A stretch of DNA of 64,000 nt from CAVVVS01 sp963751355. GTDB taxonomy: Bacteria > Bacteroidota > Ignavibacteria > Ignavibacteriales > Ignavibacteriaceae. The DNA lies in contig CAVVVS010000077.1 in NCBI GenBank assembly GCA_963751355.1, forward strand, positions 1-64,000, in the 5' to 3' direction. Below are positions 35,321 through 45,281 of this stretch, piece after piece (the stretch's first letter is position 1; each line of letters starts with the position of its first letter). The position numbers and the translations under genes were made by a program. The notes under the pieces are model-generated. The model was not told the origin of the DNA and ran no database searches. It saw nothing but the letters and a program-made list of their open reading frames with translations.

Positions 35321-36052
35321 ATGGAATGGTTTAAAGACCTGTATGATGATTTTAGGATGAGCAACGGCTTCGGTGGCATCTCCGGTGAAGAGACACGGAA
35401 AGATGTTGACTTCATTTGTGATGTACTTGAATTAAAGGAAGGTGCTAAAGTGCTGGATCTGTTTTGCGGAACCGGAAGGCATTCTATAGAGCTTTCAAAA
35501 AGGGGACACCTGGTAACCGGGATTGAATTAAATCCGGACTATTTGAATTTAGGAAAGAAATTAAGCAAAGGAACAGGAACTATTCCAAAATTCGTTCAAG
35601 GTGATGTCCGTTATATAAACTTTGGCGAAGGATACGATGCGGTTATAATTATGTATAACAGTTTCGGATATTTTAGCGACAGCGAAGAAAAATTAATTTT
35701 AAAGAAAATTTTTAATTCCTTGAAACCGGGAGGAAGATTGCTGATTGAAATATTAAACAGGGATTGGATATTGAAAAATTATAAAGAAATTCAGGAAACG
35801 GTTATTCAAGGTATACGGGTGGTTGAGAAACGGGAGTTTGATATTTTAACCAGCAGGAACAATTTTGTTATTAAAAGATATGAGGAAGACGGAGTTGTTA
35901 CTAAAAAAGGTTCATGGAGATTATATTCCGCCCACGAAATAAAAAATATGCTTGAAGAAATCGGGTTTATGTTTATAGATGGGTATTCAAGCCTAGAAAA
36001 AGAACCCTTGATGAAAGATACAAGGTTAATGAAACTGGTTTTCGAGAAGTGA
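35321..36052 (+). CDS. Class I SAM-dependent methyltransferase
   Basis: The 243-residue protein has motif I VLDLFCGTGRHSIELSKRGH (about 45-64), motif II VTGIELN, motif IV YDAVIIMYNSFGYF and a KPGGRLLIEIL motif VI. The FCGTGRH and YNSFGYF features are common in small-molecule or SAM-dependent enzymes near DUF-type families, without a defined substrate. It is followed 34 bp later by an isoprenylcysteine-methyltransferase-like gene on the same strand. Confidence 0.8.
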   Translation: MEWFKDLYDDFRMSNGFGGISGEETRKDVDFICDVLELKEGAKVLDLFCGTGRHSIELSKRGHLVTGIELNPDYLNLGKKLSKGTGTIPKFVQGDVRYINFGEGYDAVIIMYNSFGYFSDSEEKLILKKIFNSLKPGGRLLIEILNRDWILKNYKEIQETVIQGIRVVEKREFDILTSRNNFVIKRYEEDGVVTKKGSWRLYSAHEIKNMLEEIGFMFIDGYSSLEKEPLMKDTRLMKLVFEK

Positions 36053-36086
36053 AGATGTAAACTAAATTACCATCAAAGGATTTTGT

Positions 36087-36524
36087 GTGAATCTTAAGTC
36101 TTCATCAAAGGTAGGATATATTATCGCAGTTTTGTCACTGGTAGTTCTTGTCATCAGAAGATCAATTATTGCGAATGGAACTGCCGGAATATTAGCTCAA
36201 ATCCTTGCAGTTCTGCTTATGATTTGGGCAAGATTTACTTTTGGTCGCCGCAGTTTTTATGTGTCTGCAAATCCTACAGAAGGTAAATTGATGACATCCG
36301 GTCCCTACCATTACCTCCGTCATCCCATATACGCAGCCGTATTATATTTTATTTGGGCAGGCATACTTTCTCATATTTCATTAATAAATGTACTGATTGG
36401 TTTAGCAGTAACAGCCGGATTAATAATTCGAATTTTCGCTGAAGAGCATTTGGTAGCAGAAAAATATCCGGAATATGCCGAGTATAAAATTGGTACCAAA
36501 CGGATAATCCCGTTTTTGTGGTGA
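36087..36524 (+). CDS. Isoprenylcysteine carboxyl methyltransferase-family membrane protein
   Basis: The 145-residue protein has about four membrane helices and the family signature TSGPYHYLRHPIYAAVLYF followed by EEHLVAEKYPEYAEYKIGT (conserved Glu-Glu and Tyr). Bacterial members (PEMT/ICMT-like) are thought to methylate lipids or other hydrophobic substrates using SAM. The start is a GTG with AAAGGA 6-7 nt upstream. It may be co-transcribed with the preceding methyltransferase. Confidence 0.82.
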   Translation: MNLKSSSKVGYIIAVLSLVVLVIRRSIIANGTAGILAQILAVLLMIWARFTFGRRSFYVSANPTEGKLMTSGPYHYLRHPIYAAVLYFIWAGILSHISLINVLIGLAVTAGLIIRIFAEEHLVAEKYPEYAEYKIGTKRIIPFLW

Positions 36525-36875
36525 GAGTATTAATTCGTTAAAGCAATATAATCCATCCAGGTAACTTTGAGTTTAACTTGCTATAATCGTTTAAATTATA
36601 TAATTTTAACATTGCTACGATAATTCGGGAATGAAAATCTACTTTATACCTATCGACAATTTTTTTATATAATCACTTAGAATATTAAAATAATATTAAT
36701 GGCTTCCGCCGTTTATGAGTACAAAAATAATTTGTTGCATTATTGAAAAAACTCAGATCGAAATTGAATGTATCTTTAAAATTATTGTCCAACTTTTCAC
36801 TTGACAAATGTTCTGAAGTGATTCTCTCAAACAAAACTATTTATCTTTGTAACCATTCAAAGTCCAGGGGCATTT
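36525..36875. other. Intergenic region with a diverged relative of the leader repeat and a promoter
   Basis: CTTGCTATAATCGTTTAAAT (36578 on) and the next ~60 bp resemble the beginning of the long leader repeats, but with many differences. TATCTTTG at 36842-36849 fits the Bacteroidota -7 element ahead of the 36876 gene. Confidence 0.4.
36842..36849 (+). promoter_or_regulatory. Bacteroidota-type -7 promoter element
   Basis: TATCTTTG matches TAnnTTTG. It lies 27 bp upstream of the start codon, with AGGGG between. A good -33 element is not obvious. Confidence 0.4.
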
Positions 36876-37466
36876 ATGAATCGTAATTCTGTAAAAATTG
36901 TTTTATTTATTTGCATTCTTGTCTCACCAAATATTTTTTCACAAGCTATATTCCATCCTCTTACAGGAGGTTTTGGTTATAATTACAGCTACTCAGTTTT
37001 GAGTCAGTTTGAAATGCAAACACATACATTCGATGCTTCACTCGGGCAGCAGGAGTTTTTTGTGAGTTATGCAATCGGTCAGTCGGAAAAAACAAAGATT
37101 AATGGTTATGGCATCGGATTCACTTTTTATCATATGAATCTTAAGAAAAGAATCTATCCGTCTTTCTCTGTATTGTTTGTGGGCTCTGATGGATCTTTCG
37201 GATTAGGCTTTGGTATTTCGCTCGCAGCAACTATTTTTAAAGATAAAACCATGAGCATACTGCCTCAAATAGAGGGTAGTTTGGCGATGATAAATGTAAA
37301 AAACGGAGATGTCTTGGACGGCGGTTCAGGTTCTTTCGAAGGCGGGTTAAATTTTGGTTTTAATATTAGTGAGATTACAATCTTAACGGTATCCCCATCT
37401 TTAACATTTTCTTCACCGACATCGTTCTTTACAATGTCTTTTGGTCTGATAATTACACCGCCGTAG
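36876..37466 (+). CDS. Secreted beta-barrel-like protein, unknown function
   Basis: The 196-residue product has a signal peptide (about 1-22, ending PNIFSQA). It then shows Gly- and aromatic-rich alternating segments (GYGIGFTFYHMNLKKRIYPS, GSFGLGFGISLAATIF, FEGGLNFGFNISEITILTVS) as in small outer-membrane barrels. No family is recognised. AGGGG lies 6-7 nt upstream of the ATG, and a TAnnTTTG element is seen further upstream, so it has its own promoter. Confidence 0.65.
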   Translation: MNRNSVKIVLFICILVSPNIFSQAIFHPLTGGFGYNYSYSVLSQFEMQTHTFDASLGQQEFFVSYAIGQSEKTKINGYGIGFTFYHMNLKKRIYPSFSVLFVGSDGSFGLGFGISLAATIFKDKTMSILPQIEGSLAMINVKNGDVLDGGSGSFEGGLNFGFNISEITILTVSPSLTFSSPTSFFTMSFGLIITPP

Positions 37467-37714
37467 AATGAAAAGGACGTTAGAAAGTGATTCCTTTTTT
37501 TGCGATCCTTCATACTCTAAAGAAAAGAGAAGCGTAGTTAATTTTATCGTCTTCAGAGGAATATGGGAGTTCGTATAACTGAATGATATAGATGAAGCAA
37601 AGCCTGATTAATAAACCTTAAATTTCTTATGATTTCATTATTCTGATTGTAGTTCTTTATATACACAATCTCTTTACTAAACATTTTTGTAGAAAGAGAA
37701 TTCCAATCATATTT

Positions 37715-38699
37715 TTACCAGTAATGATGAACAAGCTTGCGTATTTTTCCCAAGTATAATTTTTCAACTGCATTCATTGTTCCCTCGCTGAGCGGAGGCA
37801 ATTCTGCAGATTTAATGTTTTCTTCCACTTGAGATGAGCGCTTGCCTCCGGGGATTGCACATGTAACTTCCGGAAACATCAATATCCAGCGCAATGCAAA
37901 TTGAGCCAATGTCATTCCTTCCGGTACAAGTTTTTTAAGTCCTTCGACAGCTTCGAGTCCGGTTTGATAATCAACTCCCGAAAATGTCTCACCTTTATCA
38001 AAGGCTTCACCATGCCGGTTAAATTTCCGGTGATCATCATCTGTAAAAGTTGATTGCGAAGTAAATTTTCCTGTGAGCATTCCCGAAGAAAGCGGCACTC
38101 TTGCAAGTATACCGATATCTTTGCGGGCTGCTTCTTTTAAAGAATAATTCTTTTGGTCGCTGCCGGAATATGTTAAATATGATTTGAACTGTTTTCACAT
38201 TAGGAAATTCGATTGCTTTTAATGCTTCTTCTACCTTTTGTACGCTTACACCATAGTTAAGAAGCTTACCCTGTTTTACAAGATCATCCAGGACACCGAA
38301 TGTTTCCGGCATATAATACACTTCCGTCGGCGGACAGTGAAGCTGTAGCAAATCGATTGCTTCTGTTTCTAAATTTTTAAGACTTCTTTCCACGAATGTT
38401 GTGATGTTTTCGCGATTGTAGCCTTCTGCTGTGTGTGGATCAAGTCTTCTGCCTGCTTTAGTAGCAATATAAAAATTTTCTTTTCGTTCTTTGCGCAGTT
38501 TAGCTAAAAGGCGTTCGCTTCTCCCATCGCCGTAAACATCAGCGGTATCGAAAAAATTAACACCGTGGTCAAGCGCTGCATGAAGCGCATCCATCGATTC
38601 CTTATCTGAAACATTTCCCCAGCTTCCCCCAATTGCCCAGCTTCCGAAACTGACTGCCGATACTTTCCAGCCGGTTCGCCCTAATTTACGGTATTCCAT
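37715..38699 (-). pseudogene. Aldo/keto reductase interrupted by a frameshift
   Basis: The first part (from ATG 38699) reads MEYRKLGRTGWKVSAVSFGS, FDTADVYGDGRSE (catalytic Asp/Tyr), FYIATKAG and LQLHCPP, up to RQRPKELFFK. The expected continuation, EAARKDIGILARVPLSSGML, is found only after skipping one A in the AAAA run at 38135-38138 (TTTT on the + strand). The second part then runs to the stop at 37715 with the normal NADPH-binding end (IPGGKRSSQVEENIKSAELP). The combined length (~325 residues) is normal for the family. It is either a true frameshift mutation or a homopolymer sequencing error. Confidence 0.85.
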
Positions 38700-38901
38700 C
38701 CTTATCTCCTTGAAGAATTCGTTGAAATGATTTTTCGATTAAAAGTTTTTAAATTCAAAATTATGCAATAGATAATAAAATTGAATCTTTTAATCAACCT
38801 TCGGAATTACTATATCTTCTGCATCTTGCTTTAATTATTGAGAATGTATAGGTTGAATGAGTGTTATTATTTTATTCGATTAATTACTTTTGAGAAGAAC
38901 C

Positions 38902-40887
38902 ATGAAATCAATAAAAAAATTTTTAATACTCTCTCTAATTTTAACTACCGGCTCAATTTATTCCCAGACACAAAGACGAACTTTTCATTTAAAAGATTTG
39001 CGCAGCTTAGTTAGGCTTTCAAGCCCCCGCATCAGCCCGGATGGAAATCATATCGCTGTTATTGTTTCACGTCCCGATTGGAAAAAAGACAAAAGCACGC
39101 AGGAAATCGATCTCGTAAACACTAAAGACGCAACGAAGCGAAGCTTAACTTATAAGAGAGAAGGTATTTCCGAATTACGATGGTCACCCAATGGCAATAG
39201 ACTAGCATTCATTTCAAAAGATACCGATTCTAAAAAAACACAAATTTATGTGATGCCTTTGAACGGCGGAGATGCTGTGAAGATTACGGATTCGAAGACA
39301 GGTGTAAAAGAATATTCGTGGAGTCCGGACGGAAAGAAAATAGCTTTTGTTGCACAGGATACCGTGCCAAATCCTAAAGCCATAAAGCATCACGAAGATG
39401 CATTTAAAGTGACCGATAATAATTATATGGTTCGTGCTGCCGTGCAGCCCTGGCATTTGTGGATTGTATCTTCTGAAGGCGGTAAAGCTAAAAAGCTTAC
39501 GAAAGGTACTAACAGTATTTGTACGGATCAAGAAACAATTTCACCGTTAGCCTGGAATCCTAACGGCAGTGCAATTACATTTCAGCGCTTTCCCGATGTT
39601 TGGGAAGGCAACTCATGGCATTCTACAATAGTTGAAGTTGATACTAACAATGGAAAGGTTAAAACGGTGATTAGCGACGAAGGATCGGGAAGACCTGATT
39701 ACGCACCTGAAAGCACTATCCTTGCGTTTATGCGTCCGCGAAATGGAGATCAGAATAACGGCAATGCAGTGTATGTTAAAATGAACGGGAAGATAACAGA
39801 CATAACCGATAACCTTGCGCGCAATATAAATAGCTACACATGGCTGCCTGATGGTAAATCTATGTTGCTGACCGGTGAAAAAGGAACAAAGACTGTAATC
39901 TGGCATCAGATGGTTGACGGCCATTCTGTGCTGATTGACCTTGAAAATGTAAACCCCGGCAACGGGAGTATTAGTATTTCGAAAAGCGGTATAATTGCAT
40001 TTACCGGAACTACTCCAACTTATCCATCTGAATTGTATGTATTGTCCTCGCTAAACGGCAAACCAAAACGACTCACAAATTATAATGAGTTCGTGGATAG
40101 TCTCAAATTAAGTAAAACCGAAAGTATTTCATGGAATGGTCCTGATGGATTTTATGAAGACGGTGTGCTGAATTATCCTGTTGACTACAAGCAAGGAGAA
40201 AAATATCCGCTGGTTTTAGTTATTCACGGAGGACCGGAAGGAGCTTCTACTGTGCACTTTTCTCCACTTCCTCAATTGTTAGCTGCACAGGGTTTCTTTG
40301 TCTTCCAGCCTAATTACAGGGGCAGTATAAATCTCGGCGATAAATATCAACATGCAATCTTCAGAAATACCGGTGAAGGACCGGGAAAAGATGTTATGGC
40401 AGGTCTGAAAAAGATAGAAGATCTTGGAGTAATTGATACAAACAGAATTGGTATATCGGGATGGTCATATGGCGGTTATATGACTTCGTGGCTTAACGGA
40501 TATTACCCAAATAAGTGGAAAGCTGCGGTTGAAGGGGCAGCGCTTAATGATTGGGTTATGGATTATACTATTGCTTATTATCAAACTGATGATCTTTACT
40601 TCTTCGGCGGTTCACCCTGGGTAAAAAAGTACTGGAAAATATGGCGAGAGCAGTCACCGATTATTTTCGCTCAAAATGTTAAAGCGCCCACTTTAATTAT
40701 GGGTGATGCCGGTGATCCTAATGTTCCTATTGTTAACAGCTACGAGATGTATCATGCCCTGCGCGATAACGGAGTTCATACAGAATTTTATGTTTATCCT
40801 GCAGATACACATTTCCCGCATGATATTGTTAGGACGACGGATATTTTTAAGAGATGGATCAATTGGATGGTTAAATATTTGAAGTGA
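38902..40887 (+). CDS. S9-family prolyl oligopeptidase/dipeptidyl aminopeptidase
   Basis: From the ATG at 38902 (a TTG four codons earlier is less likely) the ~661-residue protein has a signal peptide (about 1-22) and a seven-bladed WD40-like propeller with repeated SPDG/SPNG motifs (about 35-400). A C-terminal alpha/beta hydrolase follows, with Ser in GISGWSYGGYM, Asp in MGDAGDPNVP and His in ADTHFPHD. It should cleave peptides at the N-terminus in the periplasm. Its stop lies 9 bp from the convergent recQ stop. Confidence 0.9.
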   Translation: MKSIKKFLILSLILTTGSIYSQTQRRTFHLKDLRSLVRLSSPRISPDGNHIAVIVSRPDWKKDKSTQEIDLVNTKDATKRSLTYKREGISELRWSPNGNRLAFISKDTDSKKTQIYVMPLNGGDAVKITDSKTGVKEYSWSPDGKKIAFVAQDTVPNPKAIKHHEDAFKVTDNNYMVRAAVQPWHLWIVSSEGGKAKKLTKGTNSICTDQETISPLAWNPNGSAITFQRFPDVWEGNSWHSTIVEVDTNNGKVKTVISDEGSGRPDYAPESTILAFMRPRNGDQNNGNAVYVKMNGKITDITDNLARNINSYTWLPDGKSMLLTGEKGTKTVIWHQMVDGHSVLIDLENVNPGNGSISISKSGIIAFTGTTPTYPSELYVLSSLNGKPKRLTNYNEFVDSLKLSKTESISWNGPDGFYEDGVLNYPVDYKQGEKYPLVLVIHGGPEGASTVHFSPLPQLLAAQGFFVFQPNYRGSINLGDKYQHAIFRNTGEGPGKDVMAGLKKIEDLGVIDTNRIGISGWSYGGYMTSWLNGYYPNKWKAAVEGAALNDWVMDYTIAYYQTDDLYFFGGSPWVKKYWKIWREQSPIIFAQNVKAPTLIMGDAGDPNVPIVNSYEMYHALRDNGVHTEFYVYPADTHFPHDIVRTTDIFKRWINWMVKYLK

Positions 40888-40896
40888 AGCATGTTT

Positions 40897-43047
40897 TTAT
40901 TTGTGAGTATAAAGTATTCTTAAAATGTGAAGATCATCATAAGAAACTTCTTGGTTTAATTTTTCGTATATCGGACTAAGTTTCATTGTGCCTTCTTCAT
41001 CAAGCTCTTTGAATACTTTATCCCATTGCTCTTTCGGCAGTGAAATATTTTCATATAAACCGTCAAGTCTAATGCTAAATCCTTCATTCGCATATCTTGC
41101 GATGTGACCTATTATCGTACCCTTTGTTACTTTATACTCCTCGGCTAATTTAGTGATAGAATTTCCATTATTGAATGATTCACTTACAATTACATAACGG
41201 CGCTTTGTTCCGTCATTCTTTCTTGTACTACCTTTGTTGGAGCTTATTCTGTGAATACTTTTCGTTGTGCAATATTTCCTTATTATATCGATGAATTTCT
41301 CTCCGTAAGTTTGATATTTTGCATGTCCAACGCCGCTGATGTTTAAAAAGCTTAATTTATCAGTCGGGTATTTTGCAGCCATTTCAGTTAATGTTCTATC
41401 GGAAAAAACAATGTAAGCCGGAATACTTTTAGCATCGGCAATTTCTTTTCTCTTTGCGCGCAGAATATCGAATAATTCATGATCATAAGATAGATCCTGA
41501 TGTTTGGCTTTCACAGTCGAGGCTTTATGTTCTTCTACAATCCCGAAGACTTTTGTATTATGCAACAAAACATCTATTGCCTTCGGTTTAAGTTTTAAAC
41601 TGCCGAACTCAATATCACGGAACAAAAGTTCTTTGCTTACTAACTGCCTTGAAAGCATCTGCCATTGTTTTTTATTGAACTCTTTTCCAACGTCATAAAC
41701 CGAAAGATTTTGATGACCGTTTGAAAAAATTCTATCGGAATTACTTCCCAGTAGAATATCGATGATATAATTAGCACCGAATATTTCACCGGTTCTTTTA
41801 ACGGTGGATAAAAATTTTTGTGCAGGAATTGTAATATCAATTTTATCTTCATTTTCTGTTGTGCAGTTATCGCACATTCCACAGTTATCGGTGTGGAACT
41901 TTTCTCCGAAATAATTAATCAGCGGTATACGCCGGCATAATTCTGATTCAGCATATTTTACCATTGCATCCAGGTGTACAATAGCTGATGTTCTTTCAAC
42001 TTCATCTTCTTTCTGAGCGATGAAGTAATTTATTTTTGAGATATCAGAATAACTAAATAGAAGAAGGCAATCGGCTCTCAAACCATCTCTGCCTGCTCTT
42101 CCGATTTCCTGATAATATGATTCAATATTTTTAGGTAAATCGTGATGTAGTACAAAACGTACATTTGATTTATTTATTCCCATTCCGAACGCGATTGTTG
42201 CAACAATAATGTCAACCTTATCCTTAATGAATAAATCCTGGTTGTCGTTTCTTTCCTGGTCCGAAAGTCCGGCGTGATAAGGCCTGGTTGAGAATCCAAG
42301 GTTTGAAAGATCTTCACTTAAATCATCAACCTGTCTTCGTGAGAAACAATAAATTATGCCGGATTGATTTTTATGCTCATTTAAGAAACCAACTGTTTGT
42401 TGAAAGGAATTTTGTTTTGGAAGTATTTGAAGAAAAAGACTCTTACGGTCAAAGCTTGCTACAAATCTCTTCGGGGATTCCATATTCAAATTTTTTATTA
42501 TGTCATCCTGAACCCGGGGTGTTGCAGTTGCGGTAAGACCGATACAAGCAGCCGAGGGAAATTTCTGTCTCAGTTTGCCGAGCAGCCTGTAATCTTTCCT
42601 AAAATCGTGTCCCCATTCGGATATGCAGTGAGCTTCATCGATAGTGATGCAATCGATACGAACTTTTGAGAATAGTTCTACAATATCTTCCCTGGCAGTA
42701 GATTCCGGTGCAAGGTAGAGAAGCTTAGCATCACCTTTAATTACACTCTCCAAGTTGTGCTGGTATTCTTCCGGGGATAGAGAACTGTTTAACAATGCCG
42801 CGCTCGCTCCATTTTGTTGAAGCTGCTCAACCTGATCTTTCATTAATGAAATTAAAGGAGAAATCACTAGCGTTAATCCATCAAAAATAAGAGCCGGAAT
42901 TTGATAACATAATGATTTACCTCCGCCTGTCGGCATCACAACCAGGGAATCCTTTTTGTTTAATACATTTTCAATTATTTCCTTTTGTAAAGGCCGAAAT
43001 GAATCATATCCGAAGACGCTTTTTAAAATTGTTTGAGCTTTGTTCAT
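40897..43047 (-). CDS. recQ: ATP-dependent DNA helicase RecQ
   Basis: The 716-residue 3'-5' helicase has motif I MPTGGGKSLCYQIPAL, motif II TIDEAHCISEWGHDFR, motif VI-like YYQEIGRAGRDG, and the RQC zinc Cys cluster (CGMCDNCT). An HRDC domain (about 520-595, with AAKYPTDKLSFLNISGVGHA) and a C-terminal helix-turn-helix extension (about 605-700, TKLAEEYKVTKGTIIGHIARY) follow, as in many Bacteroidota RecQ proteins. It acts in recombination repair and fork restart. It stands alone, convergent with the S9 peptidase gene. Confidence 0.94.
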   Translation of the reverse strand: MNKAQTILKSVFGYDSFRPLQKEIIENVLNKKDSLVVMPTGGGKSLCYQIPALIFDGLTLVISPLISLMKDQVEQLQQNGASAALLNSSLSPEEYQHNLESVIKGDAKLLYLAPESTAREDIVELFSKVRIDCITIDEAHCISEWGHDFRKDYRLLGKLRQKFPSAACIGLTATATPRVQDDIIKNLNMESPKRFVASFDRKSLFLQILPKQNSFQQTVGFLNEHKNQSGIIYCFSRRQVDDLSEDLSNLGFSTRPYHAGLSDQERNDNQDLFIKDKVDIIVATIAFGMGINKSNVRFVLHHDLPKNIESYYQEIGRAGRDGLRADCLLLFSYSDISKINYFIAQKEDEVERTSAIVHLDAMVKYAESELCRRIPLINYFGEKFHTDNCGMCDNCTTENEDKIDITIPAQKFLSTVKRTGEIFGANYIIDILLGSNSDRIFSNGHQNLSVYDVGKEFNKKQWQMLSRQLVSKELLFRDIEFGSLKLKPKAIDVLLHNTKVFGIVEEHKASTVKAKHQDLSYDHELFDILRAKRKEIADAKSIPAYIVFSDRTLTEMAAKYPTDKLSFLNISGVGHAKYQTYGEKFIDIIRKYCTTKSIHRISSNKGSTRKNDGTKRRYVIVSESFNNGNSITKLAEEYKVTKGTIIGHIARYANEGFSIRLDGLYENISLPKEQWDKVFKELDEEGTMKLSPIYEKLNQEVSYDDLHILRILYTHK

Positions 43048-43485
43048 GTTTAAGATGATTTTATCATATGGAATTTTTACTAATTTAAAATAAATATTTT
43101 ATTTGTAAAATATTTTTATAAAATCTTTGACAGCTAAAACTACATGGTTAAAACTAAGGAGACGTCTGCGAGGACGCAGACTTGCGCTGCTTTATTTTAT
43201 GATTAAAGAGGAAAATAAGGGATATTTGAATTGACTCAGTCTTTCACAATTTATTATATCTTTTATTCGTAACATTTTTATATAAAGATCGATGCTCACC
43301 CGGGCGTCCTCGTCGGAAGTTTGTGTATTATATATTCTAAAAACTTCAGGTTTTCATCCCATTGAAGGATTTGTTTTGATATTATTTGCCTTATGTTGGC
43401 AGGATTATTCAATAATATTCAACCGTAACATTATTCTTCAAATATTAATAAACCAATATTGTAACAATCCTAAATCTAGTAAGAT
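43048..43485. other. Intergenic region with dispersed hairpin repeat
   Basis: The 438 bp between recQ and the propeller gene include the hairpin repeat at 43164-43189. No coding signal is seen. A TTTTCATCCCATTG at 43351 recalls the stress motif but lacks its second half. Confidence 0.5.
43164..43189 (+). repeat. Dispersed hairpin repeat, copy 2
   Basis: GTCTGCGAGGACGCAGAC, then TTGCGC, forms a GTCTGC/GCAGAC stem. It matches 28138-28163 closely. Confidence 0.5.
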
Positions 43486-44496
43486 TTATTTCTTACTTAA
43501 TATCAGCACACCAAAAATTTTGAAATTATTACCTTTTGAATTAGTTTTATTTATCATTGTGCTTGTGTAAATATCATGGGTGTTTTCATTCAGCGTCATT
43601 GTCCTTGCACCCTGCATAGTTTCAACTTTATAAGCAACTCTAAAATTTTGCGGTGATTCCTCGCTGATGACCGTTAAGGTACCGTCCCAGCATGAGGCGA
43701 ATGCTAAATTATCGGACGGATCAAAACAGCAGCCGTCAACACCTTTACCGATAGGGAGGTGAGTAATTACCTTTCCCGTATTTGCATCAACGATTACCAT
43801 CATGTTATTTCTGCAGCCTGAGAAAAGTATATTGTTCTTGCGATCTATTGCCAGACCGGAAGGGTTTGTTCCGGGAGTTACAGACCATTTTGCAATTTCT
43901 TTAAGAGTTACCGGATTGAATTCTTCTATTGCATTTTTGTCTTCCAGGTTAACAAACATTTTTCCTTTTTCATTAGATACCGCAAATTCGGGACGTCCAT
44001 CAAGAGAAATGGTTCCTGCAACTTTGCCTGTTTTTGCTTCAATAGCAGTGGCATTGCCGCTTCCCCCGTTAAATGTGAAAATCCTTTTTGAGAAAGGATC
44101 ATAAACTATAGCATCGGGTCCTTTACCGGTAACCGGAACATCCTTAATTTTCTTTAGCGTTTTAAGATTAAAAATGGTAACAGTATTATTTCCCCCATTG
44201 CTAATAAATCCTTTTTCGAATTCATCAACAGTTGCAACTCCATGAGAATGATTGAGTCCCTTTATTTCACCAATTAAAATATTGGTTGAAAGATTGACTA
44301 CATTGACCATATTACTGTGAGATATAAATAATTTATTATTCAAAGTATCCACCGATAAATAATCCCATCTATGTCCTCCACCTATATCTATTTTCCCTTT
44401 AACATGATATTTGGATGATTGCGGAAATAAGATAATGGGCAAAAAGAGTATCACAATTAGAGAAATGAAAATAAGATATCTGGTGGTATGCTTCAT
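43486..44496 (-). CDS. YncE-like beta-propeller secreted protein
   Basis: The 336-residue protein has a signal peptide (about 1-26, ending LFPQS) and a seven-bladed propeller of YVTN/YncE type, with repeated blades such as NKLFISHSNMVNVVNLST, GNNTVTIFNLKT, TFNGGSGNATAIEAKTGKVA and DANTGKVITHLPIG. Such proteins bind DNA, ligands or partner proteins in the periplasm; the partner is unknown. It is a single gene, divergent from ppa across a 229-bp gap. Confidence 0.85.
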   Translation of the reverse strand: MKHTTRYLIFISLIVILFLPIILFPQSSKYHVKGKIDIGGGHRWDYLSVDTLNNKLFISHSNMVNVVNLSTNILIGEIKGLNHSHGVATVDEFEKGFISNGGNNTVTIFNLKTLKKIKDVPVTGKGPDAIVYDPFSKRIFTFNGGSGNATAIEAKTGKVAGTISLDGRPEFAVSNEKGKMFVNLEDKNAIEEFNPVTLKEIAKWSVTPGTNPSGLAIDRKNNILFSGCRNNMMVIVDANTGKVITHLPIGKGVDGCCFDPSDNLAFASCWDGTLTVISEESPQNFRVAYKVETMQGARTMTLNENTHDIYTSTMINKTNSKGNNFKIFGVLILSKK

Positions 44497-44725
44497 AGTA
44501 ATTCTCCGGTTTAGGATGAATAATTTAGTACTGGTCTTTTAGAACGAAATGACTTTTACACCTACTTCTTAAAGGATAATAATTTTTTATCTTTCACTTA
44601 GTGATTTCCAATACTTCAAATCGATTGAAAGTCCAATCTGTCTTGTTTAACTTTATCATTCACTAAAAAATTGTTCCCCCTAATTATAATAATTAAATTG
44701 ATTATAAATTTAGAAATGAAATCAT

Positions 44726-45280
44726 ATGAAAATATCAAATATTAAACATCCCTGGCATTCAGTTGATGTAGGAGAAAATGCACCTAAATTCGTAAAAGGA
44801 ATAATTGAGATTCCGAAAGGTTCTAAAGCAAAATACGAACTGGATAAGGATAGTGGCTTGTTGAGGTTGGACAGAGTTCTCTTTTCGGCAGTCCATTATC
44901 CTGCAAATTATGGGTTTATTCCTCAAACATTAGCCGATGATAATGATCCTCTGGATATTCTTGTGATTTGTTCAATTGATGTTGATCCTCTATGTATAAT
45001 TGAATCAAAGGTAATCGGTGTAATGCACATGATTGATAATAATCAAAGGGACGAAAAAATAATTGCAGTTGCCAAAGATGATATGGCGGTCAATTATATC
45101 AATTCTCTTTCCGAGCTCCCGCCGCACACCATGGTGGAGCTGAAAAGATTTTTCCAGGATTACAAAAAATTAGAACACAAACATGTGGAAGTAAATGAAT
45201 TCCTGGAAAAAGAAAATGCTTATAAAATAATTGAAGAAAGTCTTAAGAGATACAATCAAAAATACATGGATAGTGTATAA
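44726..45280 (+). CDS. ppa: Inorganic pyrophosphatase (family I)
   Basis: The 184-residue cytoplasmic enzyme hydrolyses pyrophosphate to drive biosynthetic reactions. Family I features are present: IEIPKGSKAKYELDKDSGLL, VHYPANYGFIPQTLADDNDP and LDILVI with the Asp cluster binding Mg2+, plus VKAKDDM-like IAVAKDDMAVNYI and ELPPHTMVELKRFFQDYKKL. Length is normal. It has its own promoter region, divergent from the propeller gene. Confidence 0.95.
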   Translation: MKISNIKHPWHSVDVGENAPKFVKGIIEIPKGSKAKYELDKDSGLLRLDRVLFSAVHYPANYGFIPQTLADDNDPLDILVICSIDVDPLCIIESKVIGVMHMIDNNQRDEKIIAVAKDDMAVNYINSLSELPPHTMVELKRFFQDYKKLEHKHVEVNEFLEKENAYKIIEESLKRYNQKYMDSV

Positions 45281-45281
45281 G

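Noticed and set aside
37715..38098. C-terminal part of the aldo/keto reductase as a separate gene
   Set aside because: It continues the family alignment of the first part directly across the AAAA run and lacks its own start signals.
43351..43364. TTTTCATCCCATTG as a further stress-motif copy
   Set aside because: Only one half resembles the motif, the second AAAGGGA unit is absent and the orientation does not precede a gene start on the right strand.
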